Assembly (NCBI RefSeq): GCF_000972845.2
Contig: NC_040032.1
Coordinates: 2,127,073 to 2,191,072, forward strand
DNA: 64,000 nt
DNA from: Larimichthys crocea
Lineage: Eukaryota > Chordata > Actinopteri > Sciaenidae
Direction: 5' to 3'
In this document: positions 13,370 through 26,660 of the stretch, in pieces
Layout: each line of letters opens with the position of its first letter
Numbering within the stretch: position 1 is the stretch's first letter
Position numbers and translations under genes: made by a program
The notes under the pieces: model-generated
What the model was told of the DNA's origin: nothing
Databases searched by the model: none
The model's input: only the letters and a program-made list of their open reading frames with translations

Positions 13370-13670
13370 GTTGGTGAGAATGTGTGGTGATGGGGGTGGC
13401 AGGGCGTGAGGCTGCGTCAAAGCTATGATTAGCGCCGACCAAGCTACGCTCTTATTGATTGGCACTGTGAAGACACTGGGCTGCCTTCCACCACACTCTA
13501 ATGAGAAGCCCTGACCTCCACTCGTCAGCAAGGTCACCAAAGCCTACTGTAATTGCACTTTCTCTAATGGCGTCAGTCACGCTCGTACTCCAACCCCAGT
13601 AATGACAATTACCATAATGTCAGTGGGCTCCACAGGGGCCTACCAATCATCAGTCACTTTGGGAGAGGGG
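13370..13670. promoter_or_regulatory. Candidate conserved non-coding element
   Basis: A stretch of balanced composition with no microsatellite or transposon motif. It contains several homeodomain-type TAAT/ATTA cores (GCTATGATTAGCGCC, GTAATTGCAC, ATGACAATTACC). It differs from the AT-rich flanks and has no convincing frame. Conservation cannot be tested here, so the call is an inference from texture. Confidence 0.25.
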
Positions 13671-13904
13671 ATGTTGGTCAACTGCTGCTAGAGATTCAAA
13701 GGTGCAACACCATATTCAACACAATATAAACTTTGATCAGATGATAATAATTGTGGCTCTCAAACTGACTGGAAGTGTGAACAACTGGGTGTGTATAAGA
13801 CTTGAAGCAGCTGCTGCTGCAGATTGAACACCTGCATTTTACTCCTATGAAGAGTAAGGGTGCTGCATCTGTGGCATCTGTGGGTCAGGAGATGGAGATA
13901 AGTA

Positions 13905-13946
13905 GAGAGAGAGAGAGGGGGAGAGAGAGAGAGAGGGAGAGACAGA
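13905..13946. repeat. (GA)n purine tract
   Basis: GA units broken by a few G runs. The surrounding open frame (Arg-Glu repeats) is an artefact. Confidence 0.9.
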
Positions 13947-14079
13947 TGCCAGAGAAAAAGACTGTAAGTGTAGCCCTTATGAATTCTCCTTCATATCTTT
14001 CTTTGACCTTACAACGTTTTTCTTCGGGGTCAAGAAAAAGTGTACAGGAAAGAACTTAGGAGGTAATATTTTTGATTAT

Positions 14080-14760
14080 TCAACCGTGCCTGTTGTTCCT
14101 CACTCTGCTCTCTACACACCTGCCCATCACCAGCAGTCAGCACACCTGTCTGCCATCTCATCATCACATCTGCCTACAAGAGCTCTGAACAAACTGCCAG
14201 TCCTCACTGCCCAACTGTGTCCCTGATTCTCTGTCGACCGTCCAGCCAACACCAGATCCTGTGCCACGGCAGCCTCTAATCCCTAAGCTGCAGCAGTTCT
14301 CAGTTCCAGTGCTTCACCGGTCTCCAGTGGTTGAGCTGCAGCAGCCTTCCGGGCTCCTCATGCCCAGCAGTCCTGTCCCTGCACTTTTCCTCTGCACTCC
14401 AGTCAGTGGCCTCTGATCTTCAGCCTCCAGAGTGGTCATGTTTTCACTATCTGCCTCTCAACCTGTCCTGCCTTCGCCGCCGGCCTCTTGAATGGTTCTG
14501 TCTTTACTGGCCTCCTTTGCTGGGGCTCCAGACCAGTCCTGCCTATGTCTCTGGTCACCCTCCAGACCTGTTTCACCCATCTGCCTTGCCTACAGAGCAT
14601 GCCCTTGTCCATCCTCTGGCCGTCGGCCTGAGGTCTCTTGCTCTGCCCTGGTCCAGTCCCCACGACACCCGCCTGAGGTCTCCTGTCCTACCCCTGTCCA
14701 GCTTTTTATTTTATTCATCAGCTCTCAGGCCACTTGGCACTTCAGCCTTACAGAAACTGT
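14080..14760 (+). repeat. C-rich degenerate repeat, possible LTR-element remnant
   Basis: Pyrimidine-rich DNA with loosely recurring phrases such as GGCCTCTTGAATGGTTCTG, CCTCCAGAGTGGTCATG and GGCCTGAGGTCTCTTGC. It supports overlapping open frames of 144 and 104 codons on the plus strand and one on the minus strand, the sign of composition rather than a gene. The phrase pattern recalls the proline-rich DNA found beside fish gypsy-type elements. No protease, RT or integrase motif is present, so this is tentative. Confidence 0.35.
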
Positions 14761-14799
14761 TTTAAAAACACACTTTGGAACATTTTGGATAATTATCAG

Positions 14800-17700
14800 A
14801 TATTGACAACTGATGTTAGCTGCTGAATTACAACATTTTTTAAAAAAAATAACAAAACATATGTGATCAGTCTCATTGACCACATCTGTGTTGGCTCTGG
14901 ATTACTTCAGATTGCGAAGCCTTTTGGCAGCTAACTAGAAATGTCACATTGGAGCAATTTGAATGTGTCCAACAGATTCAGACTATAGCCCAGTATCCAT
15001 ATGAAATATGTCCACACTGAACAATTCTGCATCTCATGATTTAGGTCTAATACAGAAAGGCCTCTATGTAGAAAAGCAGAAAGTAAGGCTGGTGAGGTCA
15101 GGTTGGTGAAGGGGGTGCGTGTGCATGCATTTCATGCAAAAGTAAGCAAGTTGGACTACTTGTTAACTGCTGAAAATTTTGATTCCACCTATTGGTTGTA
15201 CTTGACCATGAACTAAATTAGCATAGCCCTGATGAATAGAAACTCCGTTCAGACAAACAAACATTTCAGAAACAGTGTGCAAACAGAACTCAAAAGGCGT
15301 GGATTCAGACTTTGCACAAATCAGCATCATGCTGTAGTTATTTTGACATTTTTTTCTTCTGTTTATTGCAATGAAATCTGCTTAGTTACTATGTGCAGAT
15401 ATTGCTGGGAGACAACAACAATAAAACAAACAAACAAAAAAAGGCATTCTCACTGAACGGTGAAGAGTATTGTGCAACTGCTGAAAGATTATCAAGAAGC
15501 AGAAGGTTCATGAGTATGAAGTTGATCTGTGAAGTTGCTTTAATTTACCACTTGAAACACTTGAAGTGCATGTTGGTACCAAAAATACACTTTTATCCTT
15601 CATGCTTCTATAAAAGTTGCACACATCAATATGTACTATTGGTGATTACACTGGAATGTTAAAAGTAGTAGTCTTTTTGGAGTGTGTGTACCACTGACAG
15701 TGTAGATCAGAGACCCCAACTCGCCAAAAAGTTGTGAAATAGATCTGAGGTTTTTGACTGATTGTCACACATGTGACACATGTGACATTTTTCCTGTTAA
15801 CTGACAGAACTAATAAGTTATTAAAGACAACTTGACGCCTCTGTTGTTCATGTACAGTTGTGTCTTGTCACATGCTGTTTTGTTTCATTACTCTTAATGA
15901 TATTTCGATAATTAAAGCTAATGATGAATTCAGAAGCTAAAGATAGTTACCTTCAGTTAAGATTCTCATTGAGGGCCACTATTTGGTCTACATACAGTTT
16001 TTAATACCATCTGTTTGTTTGTTTATTCTCACTTAATTTCCTAAGTAAAGAATATTGGGTTTACAGTAGAACAATGCCAAATGGCTCTGTGGGTGTTTTT
16101 AATGGCCTCCTGTATTTGCCTTGTGTTTGCTAATCAGTTACTGTTTAAAATCAATGTTGTTTTTCATTTGTGCCTTACTGTGCATCATGATTATTCATTT
16201 TTCTTTTATGTTTTGAATAAAATGCAGTGAAAATGTAATACTGTTATTTACAATCCTCCATTCTGAATGTTATGTAATTTTCTGTATGTTTTTATTGTTT
16301 TTTTGTTTTTGTTTTTTCATTTCAAATTTCTTTAAATAACATGACCGAGTATCAAGACCAAAACAAGGCTTGTTATTAGTAGACTAGTCAATTAAACACA
16401 TTGTATTCTCTACCGCTGCTCCCTGCACATATAAGACATGAATCCTCCTTTATATGCTGATATACAGCATTATTGAGTATCATAGCCATAGTAGTTATAG
16501 TTACAATGCTGGACTGCCTTTTGTAGGTAAGAGAAGCCATCACATTTTTAAGGGTTTTATTGCACTTTGATGTAATGATGATGTGTACTTCTATTTATTT
16601 TTACTTATTTGTGCAAATGATGACCAAAAAGATCTAATCCAACGTCCAGCAGTCTGTGAACACATCTCATGTGAAGAACAGTGGGTGGTAAAAGGTTATT
16701 AAACTGCTTTTTATAAAGACGAGCACTCTTTTTGTGAAGACTAGCCAGTTTAATGTAACAAGTGCTAATAGATTTAGATTTGGCATTAAAGACTCTGCTT
16801 CTCAGCTTTCACCAAAGCCAAAGTCAAATTGTCAAAGTGAGCTGAGAGACTGTACAAAAAAAGGAAAAAAGAAATTGGTGGTTGAATGTCTTTTTGTGTT
16901 GTTAATGTTATATTATATTATATTATATTATTTGTTTGATTGTATTTAGGCAGCTATTTAGTCAGAACACAATCTTATATTTTGCCAAAAATATTATTGA
17001 GATCTTTGTTAAGGGGAGGGTCCAAAGAAAATATCGATAATTATGTATAAGGGCCTTTATTTTTTATGAAATAATATTTAAGATTCAGCCAGGCGTTAGT
17101 TAGAGTTAATTAATTCCGTAAAGACCAGGATCAGTGTGGACAGACGGAGGAGTGATGCAGGAAAGCTTCACAAACACCAATCATCACCATCACCAGCAGC
17201 AGCAGTAGCAGCAGCAGCGTGATTGTGCTACAGGAATGAGTGTGAGTCACTTTGGCGTTAACAGGCCAAAGTATTGTCAGTCTGATTGTAACGCGTGTGC
17301 TCATGGGTCAGCTGACAGCATGCATGACTGAGTGTCCTTTATGAAGTGCTGCATGCTCCATCATGTCAGAGTTTGGACTTTTTCGACTTAATCTAGCCCC
17401 ATCTACAGGTGAATCAGACTGACTTCATTATGGAGTCCGTCTGAAACTGGAAACTATTCATTAAAATAATGTTATCATGGAGGCAGCCTGCATAACTACA
17501 ACATTTAACTGATACCTTCTTCATGCTCACGTGATTCATAGTTTCTCTCTCACACAAGAATGGATTTTTTTTTGTTTTCCTTTCAGCTAATGAGAAGAGT
17601 GAACAGACATTTCTGCAGACAACAGGCCACCACAGTCATGTGCATACCGGATGAAGGGCTAAGGTTTATGCCGTTTGGCAGAAAGCGTGTACTCGGCTCG

Positions 17701-18060
17701 TCAGATTTACTGTTGTGTCTCTAATTTCAGCAGGTTCACGTATTTAAGTGAGAGCCAGGGTCATAAAAAAACAGGGAGAGAGAAAGAAAAAAAAAAAAGT
17801 AGAAAGAAAATAAGGCCTGGTTAGGTGGTAGCTAAATCAGTGAGAGCACAAAGAGGCAGGCGTCTGAGAGGTATTGACCCTCAATTGATCGTCAGAAGCT
17901 GCGTGGTGGTATTGACCAGATAGAGGAGAGACCTGGGGAGGCAGCACACAGCTCCACCGCTGAGAGAGAGAAAAAACTGAGAAAAACAACCATATACGCT
18001 GCCTACTCTGACCTTGTGGGCCATCGCTGTCCTACAGCCCACACCACAACCCCCACCTCA
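14800..18060. other. Intergenic, no gene seen
   Basis: AT-rich sequence without a recognisable gene. It holds a short CAG/TAG triplet run at about 17185-17217 and a repeat-poor stretch at 17090-17340 that could be regulatory. Confidence 0.5.
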
Positions 18061-18067
18061 CACAGAG

Positions 18068-18068
<1 letters not shown>

Positions 18069-18150
<82 letters not shown>
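18069..18150. repeat. Compound (TG)n(AG)n microsatellite
   Basis: About 22 TG units run directly into about 18 AG units. Val-Cys and Arg-Glu open frames across it are not genes. Confidence 0.97.
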
Positions 18151-18151
<1 letters not shown>

Positions 18152-18290
18152 CCTGCAGAGAACTATGCAGAAAGCGCAGCTTTATCTTATTGAGGCCATT
18201 TCCTATCATGCCTCTTCCGAAGCTTGCAGTGTACTGCCAGTAAACACTGCAGCAGTTAACCATCCACAGGGCCTTCTCCTGCGTCTCCCA

Positions 18291-18306
18291 CACACACACT
18301 CACACA

Positions 18307-18356
<50 letters not shown>
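18291..18356. repeat. (CA)n microsatellite
   Basis: CA run with two CTCA interruptions near its left end. It lies 140 bp from the TG/AG tract in opposite sense, so the two could pair. Confidence 0.96.
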
Positions 18357-18357
<1 letters not shown>

Positions 18358-18479
18358 GCTACAAAGTCTCAGACACATTCATATGTAAAAATGGACCTCT
18401 AAAATCATCTGAACAGATCAATATATTGGTTATGATCTTGAATTATTACAGAGTAGACACCTGTTTCCATGTGGTAAAT

Positions 18480-18488
<9 letters not shown>

Positions 18489-18511
<23 letters not shown>
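18489..18511. repeat. Poly(T) tract
   Basis: Twenty-three consecutive T. It could be the inverted poly(A) end of a retroelement, but no element body is recognised beside it. Confidence 0.9.
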
Positions 18512-18519
18512 ACAGAATA

Positions 18520-20290
18520 GGTCGATGCAAAGACTAATTTAAAGATGACAGCTGGTCTACCGGCTATTTTCCCAGAAAAAAGGTGGCACACTTGCCGTAA
18601 TTGGCAAGCAAACATAGGCAGTGAGAGTTTGTTGATGGCAGCGTGGTTGATTTCGGAGGTGGAGGTGGAAGCAAGGAGAAGACACAGAAGATTGATAGTT
18701 TTTTTTGTCACTATTGGTCTTAATGCTGGTAATTACATTCATAAATAAGATCTGTATCAGCACCACAAAGCCGTAGGAAACTCTGCGTGTGGTTCCAATC
18801 ATGGGGTGAAAAGCTGGAGTAGAGGAGGGGGGTCATTAAAGTGAAAACCAGGAGCCACATGGGAGGCAGAATTTTAAAGACTGCCCTTGTAGCAAGACCA
18901 GTCCAACAGAAGGACTAAACCTCTCTCCCTCTATCTCCATCCATCTCGCTCTCTCTCTTGCGCGCGGAGATGCAATTAATTGGGATAGAGCGTGCCAAGT
19001 GTGCAGAGATAGAGCGATCGCGATGTGCCCTCGCACATGCCGGAGGGAGGACAGTTTCGCATTCCCCAGAACAAATACAGATTTGGGGTTTTTGGTCCAG
19101 CACGTCGTGACCAAACTTCATCTCATCATTTCCACCTTGTCTCTCAGAGTTTTTCAGCAAGCACTCAACCTTCAGCTGCCCTGATGGAAAAAAAAAAAAA
19201 ATCTCCACCATCCTCCTGCACTGCTGCAGTAACACCACACAAACCTTTTACAACTACCACACTCACAATCAGTTAAAAATACTGCATTAACCCAGATTTT
19301 AAACCCACTCTGAGAATGTGGAAGTGGAAACATTTGCGTTTTTTAATTTGGTTTATATCCCTCCTCCAACACACAGTTACCCAGCTGTTGATATTTCTCA
19401 AGGCCAGGATCGGAGAACTGCGGGTGGGAGTGCCAGGGGTTGGGGATGGTGTTGTGGAGTGTGAGTCATGTCATGGTACACAAAGCACGTACCATGCAAA
19501 GTGCAGGAGGGAGTGCAGCTCAGGGCCAGGGAGGCCATCGATACCAGGGAAATTGATCGTAATCAACCAAGTTACAGAGACTGAGCAGGGATTGGCCGAC
19601 AACTGTCTTTCCCCTCTTCTCCTCCTACTCCCTCCTCCTCCTTCTCTTCTTTTTCCCTCGTCTTCTTCCTCCATCTTATGCTGCGTTTCCTGGTGCAGTT
19701 TTCATCCAGACAGAAGCAGAAAACTGTAAGTAAGCAATTAAAAAAAATGGATAAATAACATCAGAACATGTAGTGACAGGTGTGTGTGCACTGCTCATGC
19801 AGTCACACAAACAAGTCTTCATTCAAGTTGTTTTTTTTTTGGTTTTTTTTGCTTCATTGTTTCATTTTGTTGATTACAACTTGTGTCATATCGTCTCTGC
19901 GGACCCATAAGTCAGTTTGATTACAACAAATCAAAAAGAAACCGCACAGGAAGAAAACTCTGTTGAAAATCAGCCACATCTTCTCTGCTGTGGCTCCACT
20001 ATAATTTCTCATTTGAAGACAGTGGCATACCTGGCAGTGCAGCTGCACCGTTCAAAACGCTGGCCCAATTATAGCATAACACCTAGCCTTATGGTTTCCA
20101 TGGCTGCACAATGCATTTTCCCGCGGGACGCACCATGGAGAAACGAGTGTCTTATCAACCATCACCCTGGTAATAACACTCCCTCCAGCCTTTGCCGCAT
20201 GTGTCAGACCTTAACGAGAACCCTGGGTGAAATCTCTCTCCCAGTCCAGCCACAGCCATTGATTTGGACTTAATCTGTTCCCACGTGTCC
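18520..20290. other. Intergenic, no gene seen
   Basis: Mixed-composition DNA with poly(A) at 19186-19200 and T-rich runs near 19830-19850. Short open frames overlap on both strands and do not match a family. Confidence 0.5.
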
Positions 20291-20295
20291 TCGTG

Positions 20296-20296
20296 G

Positions 20297-20362
<66 letters not shown>

Positions 20363-20375
20363 CAGAGAGGGGGGG
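20296..20375. repeat. Compound (TG)n(AG)n microsatellite
   Basis: TG run passing into AG units and then a G-rich stretch, the same architecture as 18069-18150. Confidence 0.96.
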
Positions 20376-21511
20376 AGAGCAAGAAGAAAGGGTGCATGTG
20401 TTTATTTTCGTGTATGATTTAGTGCATGAGTGAATTTCAAACCTTGTGTCTTGCTCTATTTATGGTGTGTGTGTGCATGTATGTGTGTGTGCGCGTGAGT
20501 GTGTGCGTGTGTCTGCTTCATAATCGAACCACGGGTAATAAATAAATAAAGAACAAATCAGTAAACAGAAAGAGGTCTAAATACTTACATTTAATTTTTG
20601 CCTTTTAAGCTTAAACTCTATTTGCGGGGAACGTTACCCAAACTAAAAGAGACTTCAATACTCTGGAGGTTGAGAATTATTTGTTGAAATGTATTTAGTT
20701 TGAGGGCAGACACAGATTCAGTACCCCTTATAGTCCAAGGCTGGAGCAGATCTTGGCGGAGTGTCTCACTCTGCCCAAGCATACAAACAAATGATTACTA
20801 AAGCAGTTATTCAGTGATGGCCTCGTCCTTCTGCTTGCAGTGAACCTTGGTTCAGAGTTGCATCAGGTGCTTGGACCCTGGTTTGGTTAGTCTATAGCAG
20901 TGGATCATGATTTTTATAATAGAATAATATGAAGAGTTAAGTTTTGAATTAAAATACAAATTGTAATGTGTCACGGATTAACTAAGATTATGAAGTCATC
21001 ACCAACTATTATCACTGATACTGATTCTGATCGCATCTGATGTTTGAATGAAGTCTAAATTGTGTTTGAGTATGAGCATGACAGGTAAAAAAAAGTACAA
21101 AATGGCTTAAAGGGCCCTCTGAGCAAGGTCACTAAGTAAATTGTGCTGATCCTCTGTAATTTCCTTTCTGATGAACATGCCCTCAGACATCCCTAAAGCA
21201 CTACTGCTTATCAATAATATATTCAAATACTAAAACTGATGTTGAAGGAAGTCTGCCAGATATAACCTTTATTTCACTTCTGAATTTTTGTCATGTAAGA
21301 TGATCTAATGGCCAGTTCCTTACTATTTTATGTTCAAATGTATATCACACTCTTATGTTGTGTGACAAAGCAACAACACTGACAAAATTCTTAATGGTCA
21401 CTGTGGATTTAGTTATCTGTAGTATCACATTTGAATGAAAGCACAAATCTGCTTGTCACAAATTTACTAAAGTGGACAAGAAATTATGAGTAAAAAAATT
21501 GTATATATACC

Positions 21512-21515
<4 letters not shown>

Positions 21516-21550
<35 letters not shown>
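21516..21550. repeat. (TG)n microsatellite
   Basis: About 17 TG units directly abutting the LINE-like scrap that follows. Confidence 0.95.
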
Positions 21551-21630
21551 TCATGCTGGTGTTAAAGAGTCTGACAGTTGTTGGAATGAAGACCCAGAGT
21601 TAAAGCTCATTCTTAAATGTGCACATTTGC
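21551..21630 (-). mobile_element. LINE ORF2 C-terminal scrap
   Basis: TCATGCTGGTGTTAAAGAGT and CTGACAGTTGTTGGAATGAA match the fragment at 54070-54120 almost base for base (CGTGCTGGTGTTAAAGAGTC, TGACAGCTGTTGGAATGAAG). The longer copy reads as a LINE protein end on the minus strand. Confidence 0.55.
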
Positions 21631-22059
21631 ACTGTTTTACGAAGCATTTTCAAGCAAACTGATGTTACTGTTGTGGTATAATGAGATCTAAAATAATTAA
21701 AACGAACTAAAAGCTATAAGTGTGTAGAGTGTTGAGTGTTTAAGGAAGCGATTGCATCAGGATTTAATTCAGTGCTGTGTGTCGATATAACAGAGGACTC
21801 ATCTGCTACCTTCAGCCACTCCCGAGCAGATCATCTTGTTGATAGTGCTGCAGGCTCACTGTGAATGACACTCAACTCAACTTGTCCCTATAAAAAAAAA
21901 ACATAATTAGGCTCTCTGCAAGGCCATAGCAGCCTATTACTTATAATTAATAGACAAATATAAGAACAACCTCAGGTTTCTTTTCAGTACTGTAGCCGGG
22001 CTGACCGAGCCCTCAGTAGTGAGTGACTTTAGTCTCTCAAAATAAAAGTATAACTATTA

Positions 22060-23610
22060 GACAAAATTCACCACTTCAGACACCGATTTATCTTCAGACA
22101 CAGGGAACTTAGAAACAAAAACCTGATATGTATGTATTTAGACTGCTTTTCTCCCACCGAACTTCGCAAACTAGCTACAATGATTTCTTCAGCCATCAGC
22201 CCAGCAGACCTCATCCCAATTAGGCTGCTCAAAGAAGTTGTAGCTTTAGTTAGCACTTCTTTACAACATATGATTAATCTCAGGATATGTACCAAAGCCC
22301 TCTAAAGTAGCTGTAATTAAACCGCTTCTTAAAAACCCAATTTTTGATCCAGAGGTTTTAGCCAATTACAGACCGATTTCTAACCTTCCCTTTCTCTCTA
22401 AGATACTTGAGAAAGCTGTAGCCAATCAGTTATGTGACTTTTTCCATAAGAAGAAGTTTATCTGAGGATTCATTCAGGATGTAGAGTACATCATACCACA
22501 GAGACAGCACTAGTCAAAGTTAAAAATGACCTTCTAATGGCATCAGATAAATGACTCGTCTCTGCACTTGTCTTGTTAGAGCTGCATTTGATACTATTGA
22601 CTATCACATCCTATTACAGAAACTAGAAGATCTAATTGGCATTAAGGGAACCACACTGGTTTCAGTCCTATTTATCAGATAATTTGTACATGTTAACGAT
22701 GAATCCTCCATGCACACATTCTATGCACCTTATGTATGCTTCCGTTAGGCATTATTCAATCACTCCATTAACTTTCGTTGTTATGCTGATAATACCCAAT
22801 TATATTTATCGATCAAGCAAGATGAAACTGTTGGTCAGTTAACTAATTCTGATGTTATACAAAACTGAAGTTCTTTTCTTGATTGTCTCCCAAACTCTTT
22901 ATCTAACTTTCTCATAAAACAAATCTTTAAGGAATGCCTTTTTTCATTTACATAACAGCGCAAAAAATAAGGTGCATCCTGTCTCGGGTTGGTCCAATAA
23001 GTCCCTTAGCACTGCACAGTTGATCCAAAATGCTGCAACACTTGTATCGACAAGAACCAGGATCAGAGATCATATTTCTCCCATTTTAGCTTCTTTGCAT
23101 TGGCTACCTGTAAAATCCAGAATAGAATTTTCCTTCTCCTTACCTACAAAGCTCTTCATGGTCAGGCATCATCATATCTTAAGTCACAGTACCCTTTTAC
23201 CCTACTAGAACAATGCACTCCCAAAATGCAGGGTTCCTTGTGGTTCCTATAGTTTCTGAAAGTAGAATGGGAGCCAGAGCCTTCAGCTATCAAGCTCCTC
23301 TTCTGTGAAACAAACTCCCAGTTCTGATTCTGGATCCAGACACCCTCTCCACATTTAAGACTTTCCTTTTTGATAGGGCTAGCTCGGGTGAGTCCTGAAC
23401 TATCCTTCGGTTATTCTGCTATAGGCCTAGACTGCTGGAGGACTTCCATGATGCAGTGCGTTTTTGTCTTCTTCTGTCACTCTCCATCAGTGCACATTCA
23501 TGTCCTATATTATAGTTTTTCTGCTTTCTCTTTTCGCAGGTTCTCAGGAATCGTGGCTATGGCTGCTGCTGTGGTCCTGCTTGATGTCCACTAGTATTAG
23601 TCCAACCTGT
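22060..23610 (+). mobile_element. L2-type LINE, 5'-truncated and frameshifted
   Basis: A longer and less decayed relative of the element at 6.1 kb. In order it keeps NYRPISNLPFLSKILEK (about 22360-22410), a T-A-L-V-K-like block, FDTIDYHILLQKLEDLIG in shifted frames (about 22590-22635), FQSYLSDNLYML (22660-22690), and the C-terminal block IRDHISPILASLHWLPVKS (about 23068-23120). The usual tail follows (GARAFSYQAPLL, then TFKTFLFD). Frameshifts, in-frame stops and a missing catalytic YADD segment show it is dead. Both ends are approximate. Confidence 0.85.
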
Positions 23611-26145
23611 GCATTAATCATTAACAAACAGTCTCATAGGTGATCAACATAGCAAAGCAAAAAAAATAAAAATACTGTAGTTTCTTTAGTTTCTGGCTTT
23701 CTCAAACACACCCATGCGTCTGGTCTGGTAAATGTAGTGGAAGCCGGGTACGCTTCTTTTCTTTGAACAGAGGATGCACCGATTTCAAAACATCAATACT
23801 CAACAGGAGTATTGGTGACATTGATTTCTGTGGCTCAGTGTTCCAGCTCGTGACATCATTCACACAAGTGGAGCATTCTGGGAAAGTGTAATGTCACTTC
23901 AGGTTAGTAGATTAGGCTATGTATTCAGAATGACATGAAAAATTGACCTGCTGTAATCAGAGATATTTTTTTACTTCTGAATAAATTCTGTCACATCAAG
24001 TGTTTGGATTTCACAGATTTAGTTTCTAATAGTATTATCATAATGCAACATGGACATTATTGATATATATTACTAGTGTGCATTAGTATAATGTGTTGTC
24101 TATAATCCACATAGTACCTATTTACTAGTAAATACTGCTATCTGTAATCTGTAGCATATCTTTATCTTTAATCATAGATATTGACATACTATATTATATG
24201 GCTTTTATAATAATAATAAAAATAAAAATAAAAAGTCAACTTTTATAATAATTCAGTTTTTCTTCAAAAAAGGAAATGACCAAATGAAATGGATTTCTGG
24301 CTACCTTTGCTATAATAGTTGGCATAGCAACTAGTACCACTTTTCCACTTGAAAATGCACAACTGGAATACATCTTTGAGCAATCCTGGATAAAATGGAA
24401 TGATGTTGTAAACACATTTACCCAGTAGACCTATCAGTCCAAGATGAATAAAAGTAGCAGCCTATAATATACAATGGAAAATAAAACATTTAGCACAGTT
24501 ACATCATATATGACCTTTGTTTTTGCTGTTGTAATTTCAACAACACTCTGAGAAATTATGAGAACCCTAATGAGGCAAATTTTTCACTTATTTTACCTCA
24601 TTACACAGAAATAAATGGGATTTCCATAGAGTGCTGCATTTACTAATAACATTTCAACTCGGAAAACATTAAATTATATTAATATTTATTATGTTCTAGT
24701 CTGAGAGGTTAGTGACTTGACTTAAATTCAGTGGCCATACAGTAAAACAATGGTCACTGCTGAATAGTCAGACTGGCCTGTGTACTCACTTGGAAAGCTC
24801 GTGTTTTTCTTCCTGTTAGTCACATTGTATAAGCTACATTCCTCCCTTCACAAGGATCGGACTGCATCAGTTCCTTCTATCTCCCTGTTCGAAGAAGGTG
24901 GTGAGCGAGCTGAGAAGGGGCCAGACTGTGCAGGGGCATTTGGATGGGGGAAGGGCATGTCTGCTGGCAATGAGGGTGAGTAGATCAGTGCTGCTCAGTG
25001 TCTGTGAGGTGGTGATAAGATTCCAGGATTTTCCCAGCGTGACAGGCCTGCTCACCAAGACCTACACCCCTCTGCATGAAGACTACTACCAAAACGTGAC
25101 CCCTCCTCCCAACTCCAACCCCTAGGCTGCTACACCTAAGCAGGCATGAGCCCCAGTCACCTGCAGCCACACCCAAGATTTTTTCAGGTGTAAATGTGAC
25201 ATAAAAGTACATGAATGAATATATATTTTACAGTTACTATACACGGGTCGTGCTGTCTCTTTCTTTCTCTCTGGCTCACTTCACTTTCTTTATCCCTGCC
25301 TCCTCAGTCCCCCCTCCCCATTCCCTCTCCCTTGGATGGCAGGTCAGGCAGTGAGCTGTGCGGGCTCAGAGGAGGTAAGGACGCCGCGGTGCACATTAAT
25401 AATGAAAGGCCTCAGCCACCACCGCTTCCCCCACACCCCCATGTCCCCCCCAGGCACGCACACACTCATGCACACACTCCCCACATCGCCATGGCGATGG
25501 CACTAGCCCAGCACTGTCACCGGGGGGGAAGCTGGGAATATAGCTACACTCTCCAACCCTCCGCTCGCCAAGCTGATCACGAGCTTGTACACAAGCCCAC
25601 CATACTGGGCCTTCCACTGTGGATATTCACTAATTAAAAACACTCAGCTCTACGGCTGCAGCAGAAATCTGCATCTACTTCCCCACGTGCATATGAAAGG
25701 GTGACTATGATGCTGTGAAAAGGAAGTAGAAAATGGAAATTCACTCTAGTGTCACAGACCTGAGGCATTAGAGTCAGTAATTACACTAAAGCCTATGTGA
25801 GATTGAGCACATTTTGGAAAGATTTTACAGTTTTAGTTCACATTTAAAAACTGGAGAGCAGACCTCCACCAAGATGTTTGTACAGTGACGTTTGTGGTGG
25901 CTGTTACATCTTGTTGTATGTTTAGTAACAGCATATAATTGACTTTAATTGCAATGGGTTTGTGTGTGTGACAAATTCAGTTCATTTTACCATCAACACC
26001 CGTCCACCAAGTTTCATAAAGATCGGGCTGTAATCCAGCTGACAGACAAACAAACAGCATAAGCATTTAGAAAAAAGTAGCAAAGACAGCCAAATCCAGA
26101 AACACACCTCAAGTGACATAAATGACACAACAGAAGTTGTTTCCA
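23611..26145. other. Intergenic, no gene seen
   Basis: AT-rich to 24.8 kb, then a GC-richer stretch (24.9-25.6 kb) with C-rich and CACA patches. A possible hAT-end motif (GGATGCACCGAT) occurs at about 23773. At 25985-26060, CCACCAAGTTTCATAAAGAT followed by GACAGACAAACAAACAG looks like a common fish interspersed repeat. No gene recognised. Confidence 0.45.
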
Positions 26146-26149
26146 GTGG

Positions 26150-26660
26150 ACGCTATAAAGTGATGCACACAGATAAGACACTCTTGTTGTCACCATGGTT
26201 TGGGACCCAGCGGCAACCTCCATGTCTCGGAAATGAAGCCAATGCATAAGTGCTAAAAACTGTAATTCCTCGAGCGGCCACTTGAGGCTGGCTACAGAAC
26301 ATTTCCATAAGTCCCCATATTAAAATATCCAACTTCTCAGCAGAAATAAACATGTTTACAGCCTGGTACAAAAAACAGTTTTGGTCCCTATAGCTAATTT
26401 CATTGTTCTTGACAACTGTACTGAGGCTTAATTTTCTTTAACTCACTCGTTCAAATTATATTAAAGCTAATTATATTAAAGTTACACATAATTAATAGCA
26501 TGGCCACTTTGATTGACAGGCAGGTAACGGCTTATTAGAGCAACCAGGCATCATTTGGTCCGCCTTAGGTCTGCCAATGATCCACTGCTTTGCCAATATT
26601 TAGATTCAGGTAGTGGAAGAGGCATTACAGCCAACATGGCAGCGGCCAGCGCCCCATAGT
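26150..26660 (+). repeat. Dispersed repeat, copy 2 of 3 (longest)
   Basis: Contains GGCAACCTCCATGTCTCGGA, AATGAAGCCAATGCATAAGT, CGGCCACTTGAGGCTGGCTA and the shared core AGAAATAAACATGTTTACAG. It runs on through TTGATTGACAGGCAGGTAAC to AACATGGCAGCGGCCAGCG. The copy at 62475-62860 has the same blocks in reverse order and orientation. Non-coding. Confidence 0.7.

Larger units (their letters stand above)
20376..22050. other. Intergenic, no gene seen
   Basis: Contains an imperfect TG patch (20466-20512), a TG microsatellite (21516-21550) and a short LINE-like scrap (21551-21630). Nothing else is recognised. Confidence 0.5.

Noticed and set aside
18072..18542. Plus-strand open frame of 156 codons
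   Set aside because: It is Val-Cys, Arg-Glu and His-Thr repetition from TG, AG and CA microsatellites, followed by poly(T).
19316..20273. Open frames of 137 and 118 codons on the plus strand
   Set aside because: Competing frames on the other strand, CT-rich composition, and no family match.
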